Of a stretch of 6,415 nt of DNA, positions 1-6,293 are shown in pieces (the first letter of the stretch is position 1; every line of letters starts with the position of its first letter). This DNA is from Desulfofustis sp. GTDB taxonomy: Bacteria; Desulfobacterota; Desulfobulbia; Desulfobulbales; Desulfocapsaceae. Both the position numbers and the translations under genes were made by a program. The stretch lies in contig JARFQM010000228.1 of NCBI GenBank assembly GCA_029287755.1, positions 1-6,415 on the forward strand. Reading direction: 5' to 3'. A model generated the notes under the pieces. It did no database searches. It was not told the origin of the DNA and worked only from the letters and a program-made list of their open reading frames with translations.

Positions 1-27
1 GCAGCGTCAGATGTGTATAAGAGACAG
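1..27 (+). other. Illumina Nextera (Tn5) adapter remnant, not genomic
   Basis: These 27 bases equal the 3' end of the Nextera read-1 transposase adapter. Bases 9-27 are the 19-bp Tn5 mosaic end AGATGTGTATAAGAGACAG, preceded by the adapter-specific GCAGCGTC. The sequence is library-preparation residue left at the contig end by incomplete trimming. It should be excluded from any gene model or mobile-element call. Genomic sequence begins at base 28. Confidence 0.97.
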
Positions 28-635
28 CCATAGACCTGAGCGGCCTGGTCATCGGGCTGCGCCGGCTGGAACTTGCCGAATCGAAAAAGACGGCCTCCCT
101 TGAACTGCAGCGGGAGATGCGCAGAATAGGGGAAAACCTGATCAAGGTCGATCGGATCATCACCTCCCACATAAGGGATTCGGTCATCGGTTTTCAACTC
201 AGCGTCATCGGTACGATGGGTATTCTGATCAGCTGCGCCAGTTTCGTGCTCATAGTTCTCTATAAGCGCGGAGTGCTGCCGCTGCTGGAACTGTCCCGCC
301 AGGCTGAAACGAAAGAGGTAGATCGGGACCAGGGTTTTGACTGCCCGCACGAGGCCGGTACGGAACTGCAGACCCTGGTCGACTCACTCAACAGTATGCT
401 CGCAGAAAGGCGTTCTCCAGATCCGGGTGATGCCGATCATGATCTGTTGTCCCAAACGGTAAACGACACAACCAACAATCTCAATGCTGTGATCAACTAC
501 GCGGAACTGCTGCTTGAATCTGACAGCGAGGGGCTCTCGGCCGAACAGCGAGAAATGGTCGGCAGAATAGTGGCCAGCGGTGAGCGGATCAGCGAACAGT
601 GGCAGCGTATCTCCCGGGAGTTCGATCACCTCTGA
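28..635 (+). CDS. Partial membrane signalling protein: TM, HAMP-like linker, degenerate histidine-kinase dimerisation helix
   Basis: The 5' end is missing: the frame is open from the adapter junction (first full codon at base 30) to TGA at 633-635, followed at once by TAA, giving about 201 residues. An ATG at 117 lies inside the open frame and is probably not the true start. In order the sequence shows a charged helical, probably periplasmic segment; one transmembrane helix (about bases 183-264); a HAMP-like linker with RGVLPLLELS followed by EAGTELQTLVDSLNSM; and a HisKA-like stretch with NLNAVINYAELLLE and GLSAEQREMVGRIVASGERI. In a normal kinase this stretch carries the phospho-accepting His (as in HELRTPLNAI or HDFNNLLTAI); here that position is Asn (VNDTTNNLNA). 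No HATPase domain follows, because the protein stops after the second helix. It may be a dimerising or regulatory partner of another kinase, or a decayed kinase. The gene converges on the pst operon and its link to phosphate control is unknown. Confidence 0.7.
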
Positions 636-677
636 TAAGACAGACCTGAGCCTCCGTTCAGGCAGGGGAGTAAACGA

Positions 678-707
678 AAAGCGGGCGATATGAAATTATG
701 TCGCTTT
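678..707 (-). terminator. Weak hairpin in the convergent gap, possible terminator after pstB
   Basis: AAAGCG at 678-683 and CGCTTT at 702-707 form a perfect 6-bp inverted repeat. An alternative inner pairing is GCGA (685-688) with TCGC (701-704). On the minus strand the hairpin begins 5 nt after the pstB TAA and is followed by TCGTTTA, a poor U tract. The position between two convergent genes suits termination, but the stem is short and the loop is 18 nt. A second small pairing, CCTGA (645-649) with TCAGG (658-662), lies just after the plus-strand gene and is weaker. Confidence 0.25.
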
Positions 708-711
708 GGAG

Positions 712-1149
<438 letters not shown>

Positions 1150-1152
1150 CTA
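1150..1152 (-). other. In-frame amber codon inside pstB
   Basis: The plus strand reads CTA, so the minus-strand codon is TAG, between GCC (Ala149) and GGC (Gly151). In PstB relatives this residue is usually Tyr, Phe or Trp (DNIA-Y/F/W-GPRIHG). TAC or TAT to TAG needs one third-base change, and TGG to TAG one second-base change. No pyrrolysine genes, suppressor tRNA or other recoding element are visible in the window. Confidence 0.9.
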
Positions 1153-1599
1153 GGCAATATTGTCATAGATCGATTTGGGAAACGGATTGGGTTTATGGAA
1201 AACCATGCCGACTCTGGCCCGCAGCGGCACCACATCGACGCTGGGATGATAAATATCGATGGTGTCCAGGGTGATCTGCCCTTCGACCCGGCAGCCGGGA
1301 ACGGTGTCGTTCATGCGGTTCAGACAGCGCAGAAAGGTCGATTTGCCGCAGCCTGAGGGGCCGATCATGGCCAGCACCTCGTTGCAGGCCACATCGATAC
1401 TGGCATTCTTAATGGCGCAGGTGTCACCGTAATAGACATAGACGTCTCGACAGGTCATGCGGGGGGTGTCGACAAAAGGGTTGCCGACCGTTCCCTTAAC
1501 ATCGGTCTGAATTACGCTGTCATGCTCGATTTCCCTTGCCTCTGCAATCGGCATTGCCGGGTGAATGGTGTCCGCCACTGTTTCCATATCTTCTGCCAC
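1150..1599 (-). CDS. pstB: PstB N-terminal part (to the TAG): Walker A and Q-loop half
   Basis: This 149-residue open part holds the nucleotide-binding front half of PstB. The A-loop is at residues 55-59 (VYYGD), Walker A is GPSGCGKST at 80-88, and the Q-loop segment is [11 protein letters not shown] at 131-141, where the family has GMVFQKPNPFP. It ends SIYDNIA, then TAG; relatives continue with an aromatic residue and GPRIHG. The start is uncertain. GTG at 1597-1599 is the longest option, ATG at 1585-1587 is close by, and ATG at 1456-1458 ([11 protein letters not shown]) would give a family-typical length of about 248 residues after readthrough. None has a good ribosome binding site. Alone, this fragment lacks the signature and Walker B and could not hydrolyse ATP. 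Confidence 0.8.
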   Translation of the reverse strand: MAEDMETVADTIHPAMPIAEAREIEHDSVIQTDVKGTVGNPFVDTPRMTCRDVYVYYGDTCAIKNASIDVACNEVLAMIGPSGCGKSTFLRCLNRMNDTVPGCRVEGQITLDTIDIYHPSVDVVPLRARVGMVFHKPNPFPKSIYDNIA

Positions 1600-1623
1600 G
1601 TGGTTAATAGATCTTACGGGTTA

Positions 1624-1664
1624 ACCGTATTCCCCGCATGATCATGTCACATGGGGAATACGGT
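1624..1664 (-). repeat. Perfect 12-bp stem hairpin between pstS and pstB
   Basis: ACCGTATTCCCC (1624-1635) pairs perfectly with GGGGAATACGGT (1653-1664) around a 17-nt loop. The loop itself contains the palindrome CATGATCATG (1637-1646). The minus-strand transcript has no U tract after the stem, so it is not a standard intrinsic terminator. A strong stem just downstream of the binding-protein gene often protects the upstream mRNA end from 3' exonucleases or dampens expression of the next gene. Either would favour the high PstS to PstB ratio an ABC importer needs. It could instead be a protein-binding dyad or a repeated extragenic element; with one copy in view I cannot tell. Confidence 0.7.
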
Positions 1665-1680
1665 ACTGGGTGCCTGCTGA

Positions 1681-1704
1681 TAAAAAAATGAAGCCTTACT
1701 TCAT
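1681..1704 (-). terminator. Small terminator-like hairpin overlapping the pstS stop codon
   Basis: On the minus strand ATGAAG (1704-1699) and CTTCAT (1693-1688) form a 6-bp stem. The 5-nt loop holds the pstS TAA, and a run of T residues follows (positions 1687-1682). It has the layout of an intrinsic terminator, but the stem is short and AT-rich and is covered by the terminating ribosome. Partial termination or pausing seems likelier than a full stop, which would reduce transcription into pstB. Its position directly before the strong 1624-1664 hairpin suggests the two act together at the pstS 3' end. Confidence 0.4.
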
Positions 1705-2727
1705 GGCCATCGGCTTCAGATTCTTGACGTCATCAGCAAACTGTTTACGCTCTGCATCGGGCATCGGGATCATACCCTTGTCAGCCAGGTACCCTTCGGG
1801 TCCCCAGGCTTTTTCATTGGCGAACTCGGCCAGGTATTCGGCGATGCCGGGGATGGTGCCGACATGGGCTTTCTTCACGTAGAAGAACAGCGGACGGGAA
1901 ACCGGGTATTTACCGGCGGCGATGTTCTCAAAGGTCGGGGATTCAGCTTCGATTATGGAGCCTTGAATCACGTCTGCGTTCTGATCGAGGAAGGAGAAGC
2001 CGAAAATGCCAAGGGCATCCGGATTGGCCTGCAGCTTTTGAACGATCAGGTTGTCATTCTCACCGGCTTCCACATAGGCGCCGTCTTCGCGCAGTGCGCC
2101 CGGCTCGAATTTTTCCTTAACCTCGTCGCTGATACCGGACATATCGACTTCTTCCACGCCTTCTTCCATGACCAGTTCGACAAAGGCGTCCCTGGTGCCG
2201 GAGGTCGGAGGAGGACCAAGCACTTCAATCTTGGTGGCCGGCAGCGCGGAATTAACGTCTTTCCAGGTCATGTAGGGATTGGGCACCAGTTTGCCGTCCA
2301 TGGGCACATCTTTGGCCAGGGCCAGGAAGGTATCCTTGCGGGTCAGCTGCATTGGATCGGCTTTCTTGGAATTGGCCAGAACGATGCCGTCATAGCCGAT
2401 CTTTACCTCAATGATGTCCTTGATACCGTTGGCGGCGCATTTCTCCTGTTCCGACTTCTTAATCGCCCTGGAGGCGTTGGTGATGTCCGGATGGTCAACG
2501 CCGACCCCGGCACAGAAAAGCTTGAGGCCGCCGCCCGAGCCGGTTGACTCGATCTTCGGGGTCTTGAACTGGGTGGTTTTGCCGAACTGCTCGGCAACCA
2601 CAGTGGCGAACGGGTAGACCGTCGAGGAACCGACGATCGAAATGTAGTCACGATTGGCATGAGCCGGTGAGCTCATGATGGTTGCGGTTGCCAGCGTACC
2701 GGCAACAATCAGTCCTTTGATTTTCAT
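1696..2727 (-). CDS. pstS: PstS, periplasmic phosphate-binding protein
   Basis: PstS captures inorganic phosphate in the periplasm and delivers it to the PstC-PstA channel. The 343-residue product starts with a Sec signal peptide: a Lys-containing N terminus, a hydrophobic core (about 5-19) and SSPAHA, with likely cleavage after Ala24 before NRDY. There is no lipobox. Phosphate-binding loops of the family are visible: GSSTVYP at 33-39, STGSGGG at 61-67, DITNASR at 81-87 and TSGTRDAF at 175-182. Cys72 and Cys97 could form a periplasmic disulfide. The ATG start has a clear Shine-Dalgarno, AAAGGAG (2740-2734), 6 nt upstream, the best in the operon and consistent with high PstS output. The gene lies 54 nt after pstA and in the same frame. 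Its place between pstA and pstB rather than at the operon head is unusual. The family assignment is firm. Confidence 0.96.
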   Translation of the reverse strand: MKIKGLIVAGTLATATIMSSPAHANRDYISIVGSSTVYPFATVVAEQFGKTTQFKTPKIESTGSGGGLKLFCAGVGVDHPDITNASRAIKKSEQEKCAANGIKDIIEVKIGYDGIVLANSKKADPMQLTRKDTFLALAKDVPMDGKLVPNPYMTWKDVNSALPATKIEVLGPPPTSGTRDAFVELVMEEGVEEVDMSGISDEVKEKFEPGALREDGAYVEAGENDNLIVQKLQANPDALGIFGFSFLDQNADVIQGSIIEAESPTFENIAAGKYPVSRPLFFYVKKAHVGTIPGIAEYLAEFANEKAWGPEGYLADKGMIPMPDAERKQFADDVKNLKPMAMK

Positions 2728-2733
2728 TTTAAT

Positions 2734-2740
2734 CTCCTTT
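2734..2740 (-). promoter_or_regulatory. Strong ribosome binding site of pstS
   Basis: The minus strand reads AAAGGAG, then 6 nt, then the pstS ATG. It is the closest match to the anti-Shine-Dalgarno in this operon; pstC, pstA and pstB have weak or no sites. An AACAACAAC run (2755-2747) lies just upstream, a type of unstructured A/C-rich leader that can help ribosome loading. This fits stronger translation of the binding protein. Confidence 0.75.
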
Positions 2741-2757
2741 TGGGTGTTGTTGTTTTC

Positions 2758-2775
2758 CTAATCCTCGTTGATTAG
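2758..2775 (-). repeat. Short hairpin between pstA and pstS
   Basis: CTAATC (2758-2763) and GATTAG (2770-2775) form a perfect 6-bp stem with a 6-nt loop in the 54-nt pstA-pstS gap. No U tract follows on the minus strand. The second in-frame TAG after pstA (2760-2758) lies in the stem. It could be an mRNA-processing or stability element for pstS, or chance. Confidence 0.3.
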
Positions 2776-2781
2776 TTGCTG

Positions 2782-4059
2782 CTACCATTTAATTTCGAAC
2801 TTCTTGCGCATGTATACAGCGACAGCGTTCATCAAAATCAAAAAGCCGAGCAGGATGATGATCGCTGCGGAAGTCTTTTCGGTAAAGGCCCGCTCCGGAC
2901 TGTCAGCCCAGAGGTAGATTTGAACCGGTAAAGCCGCGGCAGGATCGGTAAAGCCCCCGGGAATATCGACAATAAAGGCAACCATGCCGATCATCAGCAG
3001 CGGTGCCGTTTCCCCCAGGGCCTGGGCCATGCCGATAATGGTGCCGGTGAGCATGCCGGGCAGGGCCAGCGGCAGTACGTGATGAAAGACCGTCTGAATC
3101 TTCGAGGCGCCGACACCCAGGGCGGCTTCTCTGATCGATGGCGGCACCGATTTCAGAGAAGCGCGGGCGGCGATGATAATAGTCGGCAAGGTCATCAGGG
3201 TGAGGACCAGACCGCCCACCAGCGGGGTCGAGCGCGGTATGCCCCAGAAGTTGATGAAAATGGCCAGACCCAGCAGCCCGAAGATGATAGACGGCACCGC
3301 GGCAAGGTTGTTGATGTTGATCTCAATCAGATCGGTGAATGTGTTGTCAGGGGCAAACTCCTCCAGATAGATCGCGGCGGCAACGCCCATGGGAAACGAG
3401 AGCAGCAGGGTAATCACCAGGGTGTAGAACGATCCCTTGGCTGCACTCAGGATTCCTGCCAGTTCGGGCTCGCGGGAATCTCCGGAAGTGAAGAAGGTCT
3501 TGTTGAACCGCATCTGCAGACGCCCGCCGTTTTCCAGCGTCCTGATTCGCTCGTACTGCTTGTCCTTGATGCGGCGGTTGGCCTCGGGCTGGTCCATGTC
3601 GATATTGCCTTTCATAAGCATGTCGACATCGTCTTTGGCCGGGACCCAGATTGAGAAGCTGGTGCCGATCAGTTTGGGGTCCGCTTCCACCATGTCCATC
3701 AGTTTGAAAGCCGCCCCTTTGCTCACCAGATTGTTGAGCATACGTTTATCCCGTCGGCCGCTTACCTCCGGAAACATCGAATAGAGCGACGCTTTTACGA
3801 TGCCCTGGAAATCACCTTTGGCAAGATCTTCATCAGGGAAGTATTCTTTGTCCAGCGTCACATCGAGCTTGATATACGTCTGTTTGAAGGCAGGGTAACC
3901 GCTCATCAGGATAGTGCTGAGCAGAAACACCAGAAAGGCCAGGGCAATGAAAATCGCGCCGATGCCCATGAGCTTGAAGCTCTGTTCGGCACGATATCTG
4001 CGCTTCAACCGTTGGTTGAACTCGGGTGAGAAGGCGTTGGTTGACTCAGTTGGCTGCAT
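2782..4059 (-). CDS. pstA: PstA, phosphate ABC transporter permease with DUF3333-type N-terminal domain
   Basis: PstA is one of the two inner-membrane channel subunits for phosphate. The 425-residue product is longer than the roughly 300 residues of E. coli PstA because of an N-terminal domain like DUF3333. It has a basic cytoplasmic start (RLKRRYRAEQ), a membrane helix at about 31-53, and a soluble, probably periplasmic region to about 195. The ABC permease core follows (about 203-415), with helices near 211-230, 250-273, 280-300, 335-365 and 397-416. The PstB-contacting EAA loop is EAALGVGASKIQTVFHHVLP at 311-330, and GMAQALGETAPLL (343-355) is typical of PstA. The start is ATG at 4057-4059, 30 nt after pstC, with only a weak purine-rich leader (AAAAGAAT). 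It ends with TAG, and a second in-frame TAG comes eight codons on. Confidence 0.96.
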   Translation of the reverse strand: MQPTESTNAFSPEFNQRLKRRYRAEQSFKLMGIGAIFIALAFLVFLLSTILMSGYPAFKQTYIKLDVTLDKEYFPDEDLAKGDFQGIVKASLYSMFPEVSGRRDKRMLNNLVSKGAAFKLMDMVEADPKLIGTSFSIWVPAKDDVDMLMKGNIDMDQPEANRRIKDKQYERIRTLENGGRLQMRFNKTFFTSGDSREPELAGILSAAKGSFYTLVITLLLSFPMGVAAAIYLEEFAPDNTFTDLIEININNLAAVPSIIFGLLGLAIFINFWGIPRSTPLVGGLVLTLMTLPTIIIAARASLKSVPPSIREAALGVGASKIQTVFHHVLPLALPGMLTGTIIGMAQALGETAPLLMIGMVAFIVDIPGGFTDPAAALPVQIYLWADSPERAFTEKTSAAIIILLGFLILMNAVAVYMRKKFEIKW

Positions 4060-4089
4060 ATTCTTTTAAAAAACCTGTTGTGGATTCAG

Positions 4090-5472
4090 TTACTCGTACT
4101 GTTCCCGGTACTTGCGAACCACTCTGAGGGCGATGAAATTGAGAATCAGAGTGAACACAAAGAGCACCAAACCCAGGGCGAATGCTGCGAGGGTCTTTGG
4201 AGAATCGAACTCCTGGTCGCCGACCAGCAGCGTAACGATCTGCACGGTGACGGTGGTCACCGCCTGAAAGGGGTTGGCCGTCAAGTTGGCCGCCAGTCCT
4301 GCGGCCATGACCACGATCATGGTCTCGCCCACGGCCCGGGAGACGGCCAGCAGTATACCGCCGACGATGCCCGGCAGGGCCGCCGGAAAGATAACGTAGC
4401 GAACCGTCTCGAACTTGGTGGCGCCGAGCCCGTAAGATCCGTCTCTGAGCGCTTGCGGCACGGCATGGATGACATCGTCGGAAAGCGAGGAGACAAAGGG
4501 GATAATCATGATTCCCATGACCAGACCTGCTGCCATGGCGCTTTCGGACGCAACCGAGAGGCCGAAAAACCCGCCCATATTCCTGATCAGAGGCGCCACG
4601 GTCAAGGCGGCGAAAAAGCCGTAGACGACGGTGGGAATGCCGGCCAGGATCTCGAGCATCGGTTTAACCATGGTACGGAATTTCCTGTTGGCAAATTCGG
4701 ATAGATAGATGGCCGACAGCAAGCCGATGGGGATGGCCACCAGCATGGCGATGGCGGCGATCATAAAGGTGCCGGCAAAGACGGGAACTGCCCCGAACGC
4801 ACCGGAAGAGCCTACCTGATCAGCTCTGATGGCCATCTGGGGGCTCCAGGTGAGACCGAACAGAAACTCCTGCAGAGGAATTACCTGAAAGAAGCGAATG
4901 GCTTCGAACAATACTGAGAGCACAATGCCCAGGGTGGTGAAAATCGCCACCGCCGAGCAGAGCATAAGAATCGCTTTGATAACCGTCTCAACCAGGTTTC
5001 TCGCTCTGAGTTTTGCCGAAATGGACTGATAAGTGACTGCGGCAAAGACGATCATCAGTGCAAAGACCGCAGCCGTGACAATTGACCGGTAATTCCGCTT
5101 AATTTTAGCGTAGCGTTCTGCCGCCCGGCCGATCTCAGGGTCTTTGCTGACCGTGATATTGCCGGCCAAAGTATTTTTGATATCGTTCAGATACAGCGAG
5201 ACAGTGCCCGTATCTTCGAGCAGCTCTGCCGGCAATTCGTTGACGATGCGCTTGTCCACCACCGAGGTTTCAATCGAAATCCAGAGACCATACAGCAACA
5301 GAGCCGGCAGCAGTACGGCGAGACCGGTGAGCATACCGTAATGGTTGGGCAGAGAGTGCAGCTCCTGAATGCCACCTTGGGTGTTTGCCACCCTGATTGC
5401 CTTGGTCCGGCCGAAGAAAAAGCCGCTGATGCCGAGCAGAAGAATTGCAGGAAGAAGATAGGAGAAGTACAT
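4090..5472 (-). CDS. pstC: PstC, phosphate ABC transporter permease, long form
   Basis: PstC pairs with PstA to form the phosphate channel. The product has 460 residues against about 320 in E. coli. The extra N-terminal region has hydrophobic helices at about 3-20 and 47-66, then a charged probable periplasmic segment (70-128) and further helices at about 130-148 and 164-190. The permease core starts around 225 (GAFGAVPVFAGTFMIAAIAM). Its EAA-type loop is DGSYGLGATKFETVRYVIFP at 344-363, followed by ALPGIVGG and SRAVGETMIVVMAAG (378-392), which is characteristic of PstC. The chosen start is ATG at 5470-5472, 22 nt after phoU, without a good Shine-Dalgarno, so translation may be coupled to phoU. 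It ends in TAA. Such extended PstC and PstA normally occur together, as here. Confidence 0.95.
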   Translation of the reverse strand: MYFSYLLPAILLLGISGFFFGRTKAIRVANTQGGIQELHSLPNHYGMLTGLAVLLPALLLYGLWISIETSVVDKRIVNELPAELLEDTGTVSLYLNDIKNTLAGNITVSKDPEIGRAAERYAKIKRNYRSIVTAAVFALMIVFAAVTYQSISAKLRARNLVETVIKAILMLCSAVAIFTTLGIVLSVLFEAIRFFQVIPLQEFLFGLTWSPQMAIRADQVGSSGAFGAVPVFAGTFMIAAIAMLVAIPIGLLSAIYLSEFANRKFRTMVKPMLEILAGIPTVVYGFFAALTVAPLIRNMGGFFGLSVASESAMAAGLVMGIMIIPFVSSLSDDVIHAVPQALRDGSYGLGATKFETVRYVIFPAALPGIVGGILLAVSRAVGETMIVVMAAGLAANLTANPFQAVTTVTVQIVTLLVGDQEFDSPKTLAAFALGLVLFVFTLILNFIALRVVRKYREQYE

Positions 5473-5494
5473 GTGGCTTACGACTCATGCCCCG

Positions 5495-6160
5495 CTAAGA
5501 ATTTGATCTGGTAACCACGCCTTCAACAAGGTAAATGGCTTCTTCAGCAATATTGGTGGCTCGGTCGCCGGTTCGCTCGAGGTTTCGGGCCAGGAGAAAG
5601 GTATTGAGCAGTCCGCCCGGATGCTCGGGATGTTGTTTGATGATGTCCTTGATAGCCTCGAATATGTAGTCGTGCTGCGCATCGACCTCGTCGTCCATCA
5701 GAAATACCTTCCTGGCGAGGGACGCATCACGGGCGATCAGGGCATCGAGGCTGTTCTTCAACATCTGAAGGACCTTCTCGGACATTTCCGAAAAATCTAT
5801 ATTCTTGACCAGATCCCGACTTTTAGATTTGCTGATAGCCCGAGCTCCGATGGCGATGTTGACTCCCATATCGGCAATCCGTTCCAGCTCGTTATTCACC
5901 TTGATAACCGTGATGATAAAACGGAGATCGCCGGCCACAGGCTGGTGTAGCGCCAGGATCTTCAGGCAGTCCTCCTCGATCTCGACCTCCTGTTCGTCTA
6001 TCTGGTAGTCGTTGAGAATGAGGGATTGGGCGGTCTGTTCATCGTAATTGGCGATCAGCGACGTCGCTTGACGAAAGCGTTCCTCCACCTGGGTGCTCAG
6101 GTTGAGCAGCTTTTTATTCAGCTTCTTGAGCTCAATGTGGAAGGTATAAAATGGTTCCAT
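5495..6160 (-). CDS. phoU: PhoU, phosphate transport and signalling regulator
   Basis: PhoU is a peripheral cytoplasmic protein that restrains Pst uptake and links transporter state to the PhoR-PhoB two-component system. The 221-residue length matches the family. The protein is all-helical with two PhoU repeats, each carrying the metal-binding signature: NELERIADMGVNIA at 90-103 and NLERTGDRATNIAEE at 193-207. LHQPVAGDLRFI at 71-82 is also typical of repeat one. The start is ATG at 6158-6160, with AGGG (6174-6171) 10 nt upstream behind an A-rich spacer. It ends in TAG, and pstC starts 22 nt later. PhoU is usually last in pst operons; here it is the first gene and next to the probable promoter region. 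The assignment is firm from both motifs. Confidence 0.96.
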   Translation of the reverse strand: MEPFYTFHIELKKLNKKLLNLSTQVEERFRQATSLIANYDEQTAQSLILNDYQIDEQEVEIEEDCLKILALHQPVAGDLRFIITVIKVNNELERIADMGVNIAIGARAISKSKSRDLVKNIDFSEMSEKVLQMLKNSLDALIARDASLARKVFLMDDEVDAQHDYIFEAIKDIIKQHPEHPGGLLNTFLLARNLERTGDRATNIAEEAIYLVEGVVTRSNS

Positions 6161-6293
6161 TTATTTTTTTCCCTGTTTTCAATCTGTTCGAGCTGTGTGA
6201 TAAACCCCGCAGATTTCTGGGTCAGTAATTGTTGGCCACCAATGTAGGGGGCTTTTGTTTTTATCTGGTTACGTAAATGTTAGAATTGCGTTA
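6161..6293 (-). promoter_or_regulatory. Probable leader/promoter region of the phoU-pstCASB operon
   Basis: This AT-richer stretch precedes the first gene of the operon and should contain its promoter, but I see no clear sigma-70 pair. One weak Pho-box-like arrangement on the minus strand is TAACATT, 4 nt, TAACCAG (6282-6265): two imperfect 7-mers at an 11-nt period about 105 nt from the phoU start. It differs clearly from the enterobacterial CTGTCAT repeats, so the call is tentative. One copy of the 11-mer GTGTGATAAAC is at 6195-6205. On the plus strand TGTTAGAAT (6279-6287) resembles an extended -10 element, possibly for a divergent transcript. Confidence 0.35.
6195..6205 (+). repeat. Direct repeat copy 1, GTGTGATAAAC
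   Basis: This 11-mer recurs exactly at 6346-6356 in the same orientation, 151 nt away; both copies have a CTG just upstream and CCCCG or similar shortly downstream. It lies 35 nt upstream of the phoU start. Reverse-complemented it reads GTTTATCACAC. A shared regulator site is possible, or chance in AT-rich DNA. Confidence 0.45.

Noticed and set aside
9..27. Tn5 mosaic end as evidence of a native transposon
   Set aside because: The adapter-specific bases before it and its place exactly at the contig start show it is Nextera library sequence.
1864..2547. 227-codon plus-strand open frame opposite pstS
   Set aside because: It is a Gly/His-rich translation typical of antisense shadow frames; pstS is unambiguous on the other strand.
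4078..4704. 208-codon plus-strand open frame opposite pstC
   Set aside because: It is a His/Asp/Gly-rich low-complexity translation with no domain, the mirror of membrane-protein codons.
5270..5488. 72-codon minus-strand frame starting MSRKPHV just after phoU
   Set aside because: It overlaps the start of pstC in another frame and has no recognisable features; it is the readthrough frame of phoU.
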